DNA from: JBFLYE01 sp040756715 [NCBI: bacterium] | GTDB taxonomy: Bacteria > UBA9089 > UBA9088 | Assembly: GCA_040756715.1 (NCBI GenBank) | Contig: JBFLYE010000133.1 | Location: 1-13,089 of the forward strand | Length of the DNA: 13,089 nt | Direction of reading: 5' to 3' | Part shown: piece after piece, positions 6,256-13,089 of the stretch | Layout: every line of letters begins with the position of its first letter | Numbering within the stretch: the first letter of the stretch is position 1 | Notes under the pieces: model-generated | Seen by the model: the letters and a program-made list of their open reading frames with translations, nothing else | Databases searched by the model: none | What the model was told of the DNA's origin: nothing | Translations under genes and position numbers: made by a program

Positions 6256-9029
6256 TGAAAAGGCTTCTTTTATTTCTCCTTATCCCATTTCTTGTTTTTT
6301 CTGCTTATAAAGAGGGTGAGGTTTTAGTAAAGGTAAAAGACAAAAAAGCCCTCTCTAACCTTGGCATTTCAATTCTTTCCCAAGAGCATCTTTTTGATAA
6401 AACCTACAAGCTTTCTGTTTCAGGGGATATTTTTGAGATTATCTCATCCTTAAAGAAAAATCCGGATGTAGTCTATGCCGAGCCGAATTATATAAGGCAT
6501 ATTTGTATTAGTCCAAATGACCCTGATTTCAGCAAACAATGGGGGCTTAATAAAGTTTCTGCACCTTCTGCCTGGGATATAAGCACAGGAACAGATAATG
6601 TAATTATTGCAATTGTAGATACAGGGGTTGATTATACTCATCCTGACCTTGCCGGAAAGGTTATAAAAGGCAGGGATTTTGTCAATAATGACAATGATCC
6701 AATGGATGACAATGAGCATGGTACACATGTTGCTGGAATTGCCTCTGCAATTACAAATAATGCTATTGGCATTGCAGGTCTTGCCTGGAATTGTAAGCTT
6801 CTGGCAGTAAAATGCCTTGATGATAAAGGTTTTGGCAATGATGCTGATATTGATAAAGCAATAAGATATGCGGCAGATAATGGTGCAAAGGTGATAAATA
6901 TGAGCTTTGGCGGAGAGGATGTAGGAGAAACCATAAAAGATGCCTGTGATTATGCCTATAATAAGGGTGTATTTCTGGTTGCAGCAGCTGGGAATTACCC
7001 TCAGATACCCTATGGTTCAGAATGTTATCCTGCCGCCTATGATAATGTTATGGCAGTGGCAGCAACCAATCAAAGCGACCGCAAGGCAGATTTTTCCAAT
7101 TATGGCAACTGGGTTGATGTATCTGCACCGGGTGTGGATATTTATAGCACAATAAGAAATAATAGCTATGCCTATAAGGATGGAACCTCAATGGCAACAC
7201 CATTTGTTGCCAGTTTAGGAGGGCTTATTTTCTCAAAAAATCCATTATGGAATAATAATATGGTGATGAGGGCAATTAAGGAAGGTGGTGATGATATTGG
7301 AGAATATAAGATTGGAAGAAGGATAAATGCCAAAAAAAGCCTTAATTTTAATATCTCAACCAAAACCTGGACATTCATGGTCTATTTAGACGCTGATAAT
7401 AACCTGGAAAGCAATGCAATTGATGATTTTTTAGAAATGTCAAGCATTGGCTCAAATGATGATATAAACATTGTTGTCCAGATGGATAGAATTAACGGAT
7501 ATAATTCTTCACATAACAATTGGACAGGAACAAAAAGGTTTTATATTACAAAAGATATGACGCCAGACCCAGAAAATGCTATTGATGAGATAGGAGAGGC
7601 AAATATGGGGGAGGCAAATACCTTAAAGAATTTTATAAATTGGGCAAAAGGCTCATATCCGGCAGAAAATTATGCCTTGGTTTTTTGGGACCATGGAAGT
7701 GGCTGGAAGACAAAGGCATTAGAAAAAAGACCAAAGTGGGTATGTTGTGATGACACAAATAATGATTCCCTTTCCTTAAAGGAATTAAAAGAAGCCTTTT
7801 CTTCCTGTGGAAAGATTAGATTAATTGGCTTTGATGCCTGCTTAATGGCAATGGCAGAGGTTGCGCATCAGATAAAAGATTACGGAGAGATTATGGTTGC
7901 CTCAGAGGAGGTAGAACCAGAGGATGGTTGGGCATATAATAAAATATTGGCTAATGTTAGCTCAAGCACCACCCCATCTTCCTTGGCAGAAACCATTGTC
8001 CAAACCTATGTTTCTTCATATCCAAATAGCGAGGTAACCCTATCTTCCATTGACCTATTAAAGGTAGGAAGCCTTGCCTTATCTTTGGGAAGCATTACCT
8101 CAACAAATGATTGGGACAAAATAAGCACAGCAAGGGATAATGTTATATTTACTGAGGGGGATACCTCATACATTGACCTCTTTGACTTTGCCAATAGGCT
8201 AGAGGTAAGCCTTGTCTCACCTATTCTTTTTTCTTCCCATACCACAGCCTCAAAAAATTACTCTGGCCTTTCTATTTATTTTCCCAAAGAAGACGAGGGC
8301 TATTTGGGAACCTATACCCAGCTTACCTTTGCCAAAGATACAGATTGGGATGAGTTTATCCTATGGTTTCTCAATTTTTATTATAATCCCCAAGAACAAG
8401 CTACGATTTCTACAAATAATCTTGAGCTTCTTATCCCTCCCAATACATTTGATCTGCCTTTTAAAATTTATATCGCCACAAGCTCAGAAACAAATGTGCC
8501 AAAAGGGATAAAGCCGGTGATGGGATGGGATATCTCTGCTTCCGCACCCCTTAAGGGAACACTAACCGCCAGATTTTTTTACGATGAGACAAAAGGCATT
8601 GTAGGAGGAACAATCAAAGAGAGGGATTTATGTATCTTTCAGGATGGAATTGCAATCCCATATTTTATTGATCTCTCATCAAATATAATCATTGCCACAA
8701 TCACAGAGCATCTTTCCTTATTCACCATTGGCGGAACACCAACCTATCCAGAAGAGATAACAAAACCAACCGTATTTCCCAATCCATTTGTTTGGCATAA
8801 GCATGAATTTCTAACCTTTGGAGACCCAAATATAGTAGAAAAGAGGCTTCCTCCTTCTGGAAGCATAAGGATATACAACATTGCCGGTGAGCTAATTGAC
8901 GAGCTTTCTATAAATCCAGAGGACAATGGAAGAAAAATATGGAATCCTAAAGAAAAGAAATTAGCCTCTGGCGTTTATCTATTTGTGATTAACAAAAAAG
9001 CCAGGGGAAAGATTGGAATTATAAAATAA
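6255..9029 (+). CDS. Secreted double protease: subtilisin (S8) domain fused to clostripain (C11) domain, with Por/FlgD-like C-terminal tail
   Basis: A 924-residue exported protein. A signal peptide (KRLLLFLLIPFLVFSA, about 2-17) is followed by an inhibitor-like prodomain (about 18-85, EGEVLVKVKD to VVYAEPNY). The S8 domain (about 95-365) has an intact triad: D122 (VDTGVD), H155 (EHGTHVAG) and S312 (GTSMATP), with oxyanion N247 (AAAGN). A C11 domain follows (about 370-710), beginning TWTFMVYLDADNNLE and carrying the dyad H480 (WDHGSGW) and C529 (FDACLM). After a beta-rich linker, the last 85 residues have FPNPF (841-845), IRIYNIAGELI and LASGVYLF (903-910), as in Por/T9SS-type or FlgD-like tails. 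GTG is chosen because it directly precedes the signal peptide and overlaps the dapB stop by one base (TAGTG). Both activities are predicted; substrate and role are unknown. Confidence 0.92.
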   Translation: MKRLLLFLLIPFLVFSAYKEGEVLVKVKDKKALSNLGISILSQEHLFDKTYKLSVSGDIFEIISSLKKNPDVVYAEPNYIRHICISPNDPDFSKQWGLNKVSAPSAWDISTGTDNVIIAIVDTGVDYTHPDLAGKVIKGRDFVNNDNDPMDDNEHGTHVAGIASAITNNAIGIAGLAWNCKLLAVKCLDDKGFGNDADIDKAIRYAADNGAKVINMSFGGEDVGETIKDACDYAYNKGVFLVAAAGNYPQIPYGSECYPAAYDNVMAVAATNQSDRKADFSNYGNWVDVSAPGVDIYSTIRNNSYAYKDGTSMATPFVASLGGLIFSKNPLWNNNMVMRAIKEGGDDIGEYKIGRRINAKKSLNFNISTKTWTFMVYLDADNNLESNAIDDFLEMSSIGSNDDINIVVQMDRINGYNSSHNNWTGTKRFYITKDMTPDPENAIDEIGEANMGEANTLKNFINWAKGSYPAENYALVFWDHGSGWKTKALEKRPKWVCCDDTNNDSLSLKELKEAFSSCGKIRLIGFDACLMAMAEVAHQIKDYGEIMVASEEVEPEDGWAYNKILANVSSSTTPSSLAETIVQTYVSSYPNSEVTLSSIDLLKVGSLALSLGSITSTNDWDKISTARDNVIFTEGDTSYIDLFDFANRLEVSLVSPILFSSHTTASKNYSGLSIYFPKEDEGYLGTYTQLTFAKDTDWDEFILWFLNFYYNPQEQATISTNNLELLIPPNTFDLPFKIYIATSSETNVPKGIKPVMGWDISASAPLKGTLTARFFYDETKGIVGGTIKERDLCIFQDGIAIPYFIDLSSNIIIATITEHLSLFTIGGTPTYPEEITKPTVFPNPFVWHKHEFLTFGDPNIVEKRLPPSGSIRIYNIAGELIDELSINPEDNGRKIWNPKEKKLASGVYLFVINKKARGKIGIIK

Positions 9030-9104
9030 CCCATAAGGCGATATACCCAAACAAAATTGTTTTCAAGTAATCATTTAAAAAACCTTAAAGTAGATACGAA
9101 AATC
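9030..9104. other. Convergent intergenic spacer between the protease gene and rplD
   Basis: 75 bases separate the two converging genes. No strong GC-rich terminator is visible. The only structure is a weak AT stem (AAACAA/TTGTTT around 9051-9062) inside a sequence that recurs inverted at 12824-12853. It might serve as a weak bidirectional terminator, which is inference. Confidence 0.4.
9041..9070 (-). repeat. Short inverted repeat, left member (pair with 12824-12853)
   Basis: Read on the minus strand, this gives TTACTTGAAAAC, AATTTTGTTT, then GGGTATA. The plus strand at 12824 gives TTACTTGAAAACC, AATTTTGTTT, then CAGTATA. About 27 of 30 positions agree with one indel. The two members face each other about 3.8 kb apart across the fusA-rplD operon. 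Confidence 0.6.
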
Positions 9105-9728
9105 TTAAATTCTAAGTAGCCTTTCTTCTAGCCTTTTAATTCCCTCTTTTGTGATAACAAGCTCATTGTGGGAAAGGACATAGTATGAGCATAGATTTTC
9201 TGCCAAAGAGGAATGGAGGTTTGGTATATTTCTTGTGCTTTTAATAAATTCAGGGCTCCTCTGCGAGAGAACAAACAAGGGTTTTTTAAGGTTAAGCTTT
9301 GAGATTATCTTATCCATTACCTTTGTTTTTGGCTTTTTTAGGTCTATGCTATCAATTACCAATATTTTTTTTTCTAGAGCTTTTATTGAAAGGGAAGAAA
9401 TTAAGGCATTTCTTCTTACCTTTTTATGAAGCTTTATCTTAAAGCTTCTTGGTTTAGGGCCAAAGATAATACCACCACCCTTCCATAGAGGGCTTCTTAT
9501 TGAGCCAATTCTTGCCCTTCCTGTTCCCTTCTGCCTCCAGAGCTTTCTTCCCGAGCCAGAAACCTCACCCCTTCTTTTGGTTGATGCTGTTCCCCTTCTT
9601 TGATTGGCAAGATATGCCTTATTTGCCTCATATATTGTATTGAGATTGGGCTCTTTGGCGAATATCTCATCATTAAGCTCTATTTCTTCTATTTTTTCTC
9701 CCTTTATATTCAATACATCTACTTGCAT
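9105..9728 (-). CDS. rplD: Large ribosomal subunit protein L4 (uL4)
   Basis: Binds 23S rRNA domain I and lines the exit tunnel through its extended loop. The 207 residues are of standard length. The diagnostic loop runs from RRGTASTKRRGEVSGSGRK through WRQKGTGRARIGSIRSPLW to GGGIIFGPKPR (about 44-93). The C-terminal globular half has the usual VIDSIDL strand. The ATG lies inside the end of rplC, with a 10-base overlap. It is the last gene of this operon: the usual next genes (rplW, rplB) are not here, and a converging protease gene lies 75 bases beyond. In some bacteria L4 also represses its own S10 operon; no S10 leader is seen here. Confidence 0.97.
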   Translation of the reverse strand: MQVDVLNIKGEKIEEIELNDEIFAKEPNLNTIYEANKAYLANQRRGTASTKRRGEVSGSGRKLWRQKGTGRARIGSIRSPLWKGGGIIFGPKPRSFKIKLHKKVRRNALISSLSIKALEKKILVIDSIDLKKPKTKVMDKIISKLNLKKPLFVLSQRSPEFIKSTRNIPNLHSSLAENLCSYYVLSHNELVITKEGIKRLEERLLRI

Positions 9729-10324
9729 TTTTTAATTACCACAATGCCATTTATAGGCCCAGGGATTGCTCCCCTTATAAGGATAAGATTTTTTTCAGGA
9801 ATTACCTTTACAACCTTAAGGTTTCTTATTGTAACCATTTTGCCACCCATTCTTCCAGGCATCCCTGTATTCTTCCATACCCTTGAGGGAAATGAGGATT
9901 GACCAACCGAGCCAATGACCCTTCCAAACATAGAACCATGGGTTGCTACGCCGCCAGAAAAATTGTGTCTTCTAACCACACCCTGAAATCCTTTTCCCTT
10001 TGAGATAGCAGACACCTTAACAAGCTCATTTTCTTTAAATATATCAGCACCTATCCTATCACCTATCTTATGGTCAGATTCCCCCCTAAATTCCATAAGA
10101 TGCTTTTTGCAAGAAAGCCCTTGCTTTTTAAAATAGCCTCTTTTTGGAAGATTTGGTCTTTTATCTTCTCCATATCCTAACTGAATTGCACAATATCCAT
10201 TTTTTTCCTTTGTTCTTATATTAACCACAAAGCAGGGACCAGCTGATATAGCGGTTACTGGGGTAACCTTTCCTCCTTCAAATACCTGTGTCATCCCAAT
10301 CTTTTTTCCTAATAATCCATTCAT
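9719..10324 (-). CDS. rplC: Large ribosomal subunit protein L3 (uL3)
   Basis: Early-assembly protein that reaches toward the peptidyl transferase centre. The 201 residues are a few fewer than typical bacterial L3. The sequence opens with [24 protein letters not shown], has the family signature [17 protein letters not shown] in the middle, then a long extension containing [22 protein letters not shown], and ends with [11 protein letters not shown]. The start overlaps the rpsJ stop by four bases (ATGA); the end overlaps rplD by ten. The tight packing implies one polycistronic message. Confidence 0.97.
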   Translation of the reverse strand: MNGLLGKKIGMTQVFEGGKVTPVTAISAGPCFVVNIRTKEKNGYCAIQLGYGEDKRPNLPKRGYFKKQGLSCKKHLMEFRGESDHKIGDRIGADIFKENELVKVSAISKGKGFQGVVRRHNFSGGVATHGSMFGRVIGSVGQSSFPSRVWKNTGMPGRMGGKMVTIRNLKVVKVIPEKNLILIRGAIPGPINGIVVIKKCK

Positions 10325-10626
10325 TTCTTTATCTCAACATCAACGCCTGGGGGAAGATTAAGATCCATCAGGCTGGATATGGTCTCGTTTGTAGGATCTG
10401 CAATATCAACAATCCTTTTGTGAACCCTTATCTCGAATTGCTCCCTTGACTTTTTATCAATGTTTGTTGACCTTAACACTGTGTATCTTGAAATTTTTGT
10501 AGGAAGGGGGATTGGTCCAATACAGATTGCTCCTGTCGTCTTGGCTATATCAACGATATCCCTTGTTGATTTGTCAAGAATTCTATGATCAAATGCCTTA
10601 AGCACTATCCTTATCTTCTCTTTCAT
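10321..10626 (-). CDS. rpsJ: Small ribosomal subunit protein S10 (uS10, NusE)
   Basis: S10 is part of the 30S head and, as NusE, joins NusB in antitermination. The 101 residues are normal for the family. Recognisable segments are [16 protein letters not shown] (5-20), the [18 protein letters not shown] loop and strand (36-53), and [12 protein letters not shown] (64-75). The ATG overlaps the fusA stop by four bases (ATGA), with an AAGGAGAT Shine-Dalgarno inside the end of fusA. In the common bacterial order tuf lies between fusA and rpsJ; it is missing here. Confidence 0.97.
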   Translation of the reverse strand: MKEKIRIVLKAFDHRILDKSTRDIVDIAKTTGAICIGPIPLPTKISRYTVLRSTNIDKKSREQFEIRVHKRIVDIADPTNETISSLMDLNLPPGVDVEIKK

Positions 10627-12704
10627 TTTAATATCTCCTTCTGTATCTCAGGAGGAACCTGCTCATAATTAGAAAATTCCATCGTATATATGCCCCTTCC
10701 CTGTGTTATTGAACGAAGAATTGTGGCATAACCAAACATAGAGGAAAGGGGAATCTCTGCCTTTATAATTCTTCCATCGCCTCTTGTTTCTATATTAAGG
10801 ATACGGGCCCTCTTTTTGTTTATATCACCGATAACATCACCCAGATAATCCTCTGGCGTGGTTATCTCTATTTTCATTATTGGCTCTAAAAGAATGGGTT
10901 CTGCCCTTTTCATCCCATCGCGAAAGGCAATTACTGCCGCATTGCGAAAGGCAAGGTCAGATGAATCCACCTCATGGAATGAACCATCATGCAAGGTAAT
11001 CTTTACATCAACCACGGGAAATCCGCCCAAAACACCATTGGTTGCTGCCTCTTCTATTCCCTTCTTAATAGAGGGGATATACTCCCTGGGAATTCTTCCC
11101 TGAATGATTTTATCAACAAACTCAATTCCGCAACCAGCCTCTGCTGGCTCCATTGTAACAATAACATGGCCATATTGACCCCTTCCACCCGATTGCTTGA
11201 TATACCTTCCCTCTGCTTCAACCTTTCTTTTGATGGTTTCCTTATAGGCAACCTGGGGAGGGCTTGTTTTAAGCTCAACGCCAAATTCCCGATAAAGCCT
11301 CTCTACCATTATCTCAAGGTGCAACTCTCCCATTCCCCAGATAATGCTCTGTCCTGTCTCTTGGTTAAATGTCATCTTAAATGTTGGGTCTTCTGTGATA
11401 AGCTTATTTATAGAAATGTCCATCTTCTCCTCATCCTTTGTTGTGGCAGGCGTAATTGCCATAGAGATAACAGGTTCTGGAAAGTGCATACTTTCAAGGA
11501 GTATAGGGTATTCTGGGCTTGCCAATGTATCACCGGTTGATGCCTCTTTAAGACCAACAATCGCACCTATCTCGCCACAATATAGCCTCTCTATCTCCTC
11601 TCTCTTGTTTGCATGAACCCTAAAGATTTTTGTTATCCTCTCGTTTCTATCCTTTGTTGTATTATATACGGTTTTTCCCACCTCAAGATGACCTGAGTAG
11701 ATACGGATATAAATAAGGTTTCCGGCAAATGGGTCTGAGGCTATCTTAAATAAAAGGGAGGATAAAGGCTCATCATCAGAGGCTTGCCTTTCCTCATATT
11801 CATTATTTTTTGGGTTTATTCCCACAATTGAGGAAATGTCAACAGGCGAGGGAAGAAAGGAAATAATCGCCTCCATAAGTGGTTGGACACCCTTGTTTTT
11901 AAATGATGCTCCACAAAGGACAGGGAATATATTACAGTTAATTGTCTCTTTCCTTATCACCCTTTTTATTTCCTCAGAAGATATTGCTTCATCAGAAAGG
12001 TATTTTTCCATAATTCCTTCGTCATATTCGGACAAGCTCTCTACAAGCTTGTGATGAAGGGTGTTTACCTTTTCTTGTAAGTGCTTTGGAATATCTATCT
12101 TTTTATAAATTAAACCATTCTCATCCTCCCAAATAATAAGCTTTTTCTCTATTAAGTCAATTACGCCCCTAAATTCGCTTTCAACTCCATAGGGAATTTG
12201 AATTAAAACAGGCTTTCCAGAAAGCCTCTTTTTCATCATCTCAACAACCTTGTCCATATCTGCACCAGCCCTATCCATCTTGTTGATAAATGCAATCCTT
12301 GGGATACGGTATCTATCTGCCTGTCGCCATACGGTCTCTGTCTGGGGCTGAACACCGCCAACCGCACAGAATATAACAATCGCACCATCAAGGACGCGAA
12401 GGCTTCTTTCAACCTCAATGGTAAAGTCAACATGGCCAGGTGTATCAATGATGTTTATCTGATGGCCCTTAAAGAAACAGGTTGTAGCAGCAGATGTTAT
12501 GGTTATTCCCCTTTCCTGCTCTTGATCCATCCAATCCATAACCGTTGTCCCCTCGTCAACCTCTCCTATTTTATGTGTTCTTCCTGTATAGTAAAGGATT
12601 CTCTCTGTTGTGGTTGTCTTTCCAGCATCTATGTGTGCCATAATGCCGATATTCCTTATCTTTTCAATGGAAATCTCTCTTACCATTTTTTTTGTCTCTA
12701 CCAT
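10623..12704 (-). CDS. fusA: Elongation factor G
   Basis: GTPase that drives ribosomal translocation and, with RRF, recycling. The G domain shows P-loop AHIDAGKTT (about 23-31), switch I region [27 protein letters not shown] and the G5 GASFKNKG. Later domains include the domain IV segment [14 protein letters not shown] and the domain V segment [17 protein letters not shown] chose the second in-frame ATG (12704, 693 residues, sequence [12 protein letters not shown]), a normal EF-G length. The first ATG, at 12725, lies only 12 bases from the predicted -10 box, which would leave almost no leader and no Shine-Dalgarno. With 12704 the leader is about 27 bases and contains only a weak AGAAAG. The third ATG (12686) cannot be excluded. 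First gene of the fusA-rpsJ-rplC-rplD operon. Confidence 0.95.
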   Translation of the reverse strand: MVETKKMVREISIEKIRNIGIMAHIDAGKTTTTERILYYTGRTHKIGEVDEGTTVMDWMDQEQERGITITSAATTCFFKGHQINIIDTPGHVDFTIEVERSLRVLDGAIVIFCAVGGVQPQTETVWRQADRYRIPRIAFINKMDRAGADMDKVVEMMKKRLSGKPVLIQIPYGVESEFRGVIDLIEKKLIIWEDENGLIYKKIDIPKHLQEKVNTLHHKLVESLSEYDEGIMEKYLSDEAISSEEIKRVIRKETINCNIFPVLCGASFKNKGVQPLMEAIISFLPSPVDISSIVGINPKNNEYEERQASDDEPLSSLLFKIASDPFAGNLIYIRIYSGHLEVGKTVYNTTKDRNERITKIFRVHANKREEIERLYCGEIGAIVGLKEASTGDTLASPEYPILLESMHFPEPVISMAITPATTKDEEKMDISINKLITEDPTFKMTFNQETGQSIIWGMGELHLEIMVERLYREFGVELKTSPPQVAYKETIKRKVEAEGRYIKQSGGRGQYGHVIVTMEPAEAGCGIEFVDKIIQGRIPREYIPSIKKGIEEAATNGVLGGFPVVDVKITLHDGSFHEVDSSDLAFRNAAVIAFRDGMKRAEPILLEPIMKIEITTPEDYLGDVIGDINKKRARILNIETRGDGRIIKAEIPLSSMFGYATILRSITQGRGIYTMEFSNYEQVPPEIQKEILK

Positions 12705-12737
12705 TTCTTTTCTTTCTGTTAACATAAAATTTTAGAA

Positions 12738-12767
12738 AGTATAACCTATTTTAAAACATTTTGTCTA
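12738..12767 (-). promoter_or_regulatory. fusA promoter (TAGACA-N18-TATACT)
   Basis: On the minus strand, -35 TAGACA (12767-12762), an 18-base spacer and -10 TATACT (12743-12738). The expected start is near 12731. Both hexamers are identical to those of the dapA promoter. It would drive fusA and the three ribosomal protein genes behind it. Confidence 0.7.
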
Positions 12768-12966
12768 TTATTTTTTTCAAGGGGTGCAATAAAGATATTA
12801 TCCTTTTTTAATTCTAAGGGAGTTTACTTGAAAACCAATTTTGTTTCAGTATAGATGAATTAGAAAGATCCCTTGTATGGGATAAAGATGGATACCATGT
12901 ACAAAGAGGCAGTCAATGACCTTGACAGGATATTTTAATTTATGCTACTCTATAGATAGCCTAACT
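12768..12966. other. Intergenic region upstream of fusA with a possible gene remnant
   Basis: No complete gene is seen and rpsL/rpsG are absent. The right half (about 12853-12938) has a coding look but is broken: one frame reads SIDELERSLVWDKDGYHVQ and meets a stop; another ends in MYKEAVNDLDRIF at a TAA. This could be a frameshifted gene end, but no family is recognised and chance is possible. Confidence 0.3.
12824..12853 (+). repeat. Short inverted repeat, right member (pair with 9041-9070)
   Basis: About 30 bases nearly identical to the minus strand at 9070-9041, differing by one extra C and about two substitutions. It lies just upstream of the fusA promoter region, so the pair brackets the translation operon. 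No similarity extends further on either side. Confidence 0.6.
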
Positions 12967-13089
12967 TATAGTTAATTCCATAACGCTTTACAAAATGTAT
13001 GTGTTTAGATAATCTTAAGGAAAACTTTATAAAATTATGAATTTTGAATGTTGAATTTTGAATTAAAAGGGAAAAAATTTTATAAAACT
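12967..13089 (-). repeat. MITE-like element, copy D (inverted, cut by window end)
   Basis: Reverse orientation relative to copies A-C. It matches positions 2970-3092 of copy B base for base by eye. Its right terminus (TATAGTTAATTCC on the plus strand) begins at 12967; the left half lies beyond the window end. With copy A it makes the window begin and end in inverted copies of one repeat, each cut near the central foldback. Confidence 0.9.

Noticed and set aside
9030-9104. Strong bidirectional intrinsic terminator between the protease gene and rplD
   Set aside because: The only stem is AT-only and short, without a GC-rich core; at best a weak terminator.
10989-11540. 183-residue open frame opposite fusA
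   Set aside because: It is fully antisense to conserved EF-G coding sequence, has low-complexity unrelated translation, and no ribosome binding site; it is a shadow of fusA.
12726-12966. rpsL/rpsG remnants or S10-type leader upstream of fusA
   Set aside because: No S12- or S7-like peptide is found in any frame, and no extended leader structure fits before the fusA start.

Overview
The window is AT-rich bacterial DNA with tightly packed genes and ATG or GTG starts. Nothing in it fixes the phylum. The DUF2723 membrane protein, the DUF5618 protein and a large secreted protease with a Por/FlgD-like C-terminal tail suggest an uncultured, Gram-negative-type candidate phylum of FCB or Omnitrophota-like character; this is inference, not a phylogenetic result. 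Both window ends lie inside copies of the same repeat, so the window may be a whole metagenomic contig that stopped at repeats.

Left part (1-4424, + strand): a membrane glycosyltransferase-like protein (DUF2723 plus a TPR-like tail), a small DUF5618 protein, a small secreted protein of unknown function, and a class III adenylate cyclase that has lost most of its CHASE2 sensor. These genes are interspersed with copies of a 240-241 bp MITE-like element. It has imperfect terminal inverted repeats, TA at both outer edges and a strong central foldback. Two full copies (2852-3092, 4185-4424) directly flank the truncated cyclase. Partial copies lie at both window edges in opposite orientation.

Middle (4425-9029, + strand): a near-consensus promoter drives dapA and dapB (lysine/diaminopimelate synthesis, 4-nt overlap). 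A 924-residue secreted protein follows with a 1-nt overlap. It carries two complete protease domains in one chain: subtilisin (S8), then clostripain (C11), then a C-terminal sorting-like tail. This double protease is the most unusual protein here.

Right part (9105-12704, - strand): a translation operon fusA-rpsJ-rplC-rplD, all overlapping, convergent with the protease gene. tuf is absent between fusA and rpsJ, rpsL/rpsG are absent upstream, and the usual rplW/rplB do not follow rplD, so the str/S10 cluster is condensed and broken. The fusA promoter has the same -35 and -10 hexamers as the dapA promoter. A short inverted repeat pair of about 30 bp brackets this operon.

The main leads are the S8-C11 fusion protease, the MITE-like family with its truncated cyclase junction, -10 boxes placed so close to two start codons that leaderless transcripts are expected, and the rearranged ribosomal operon.
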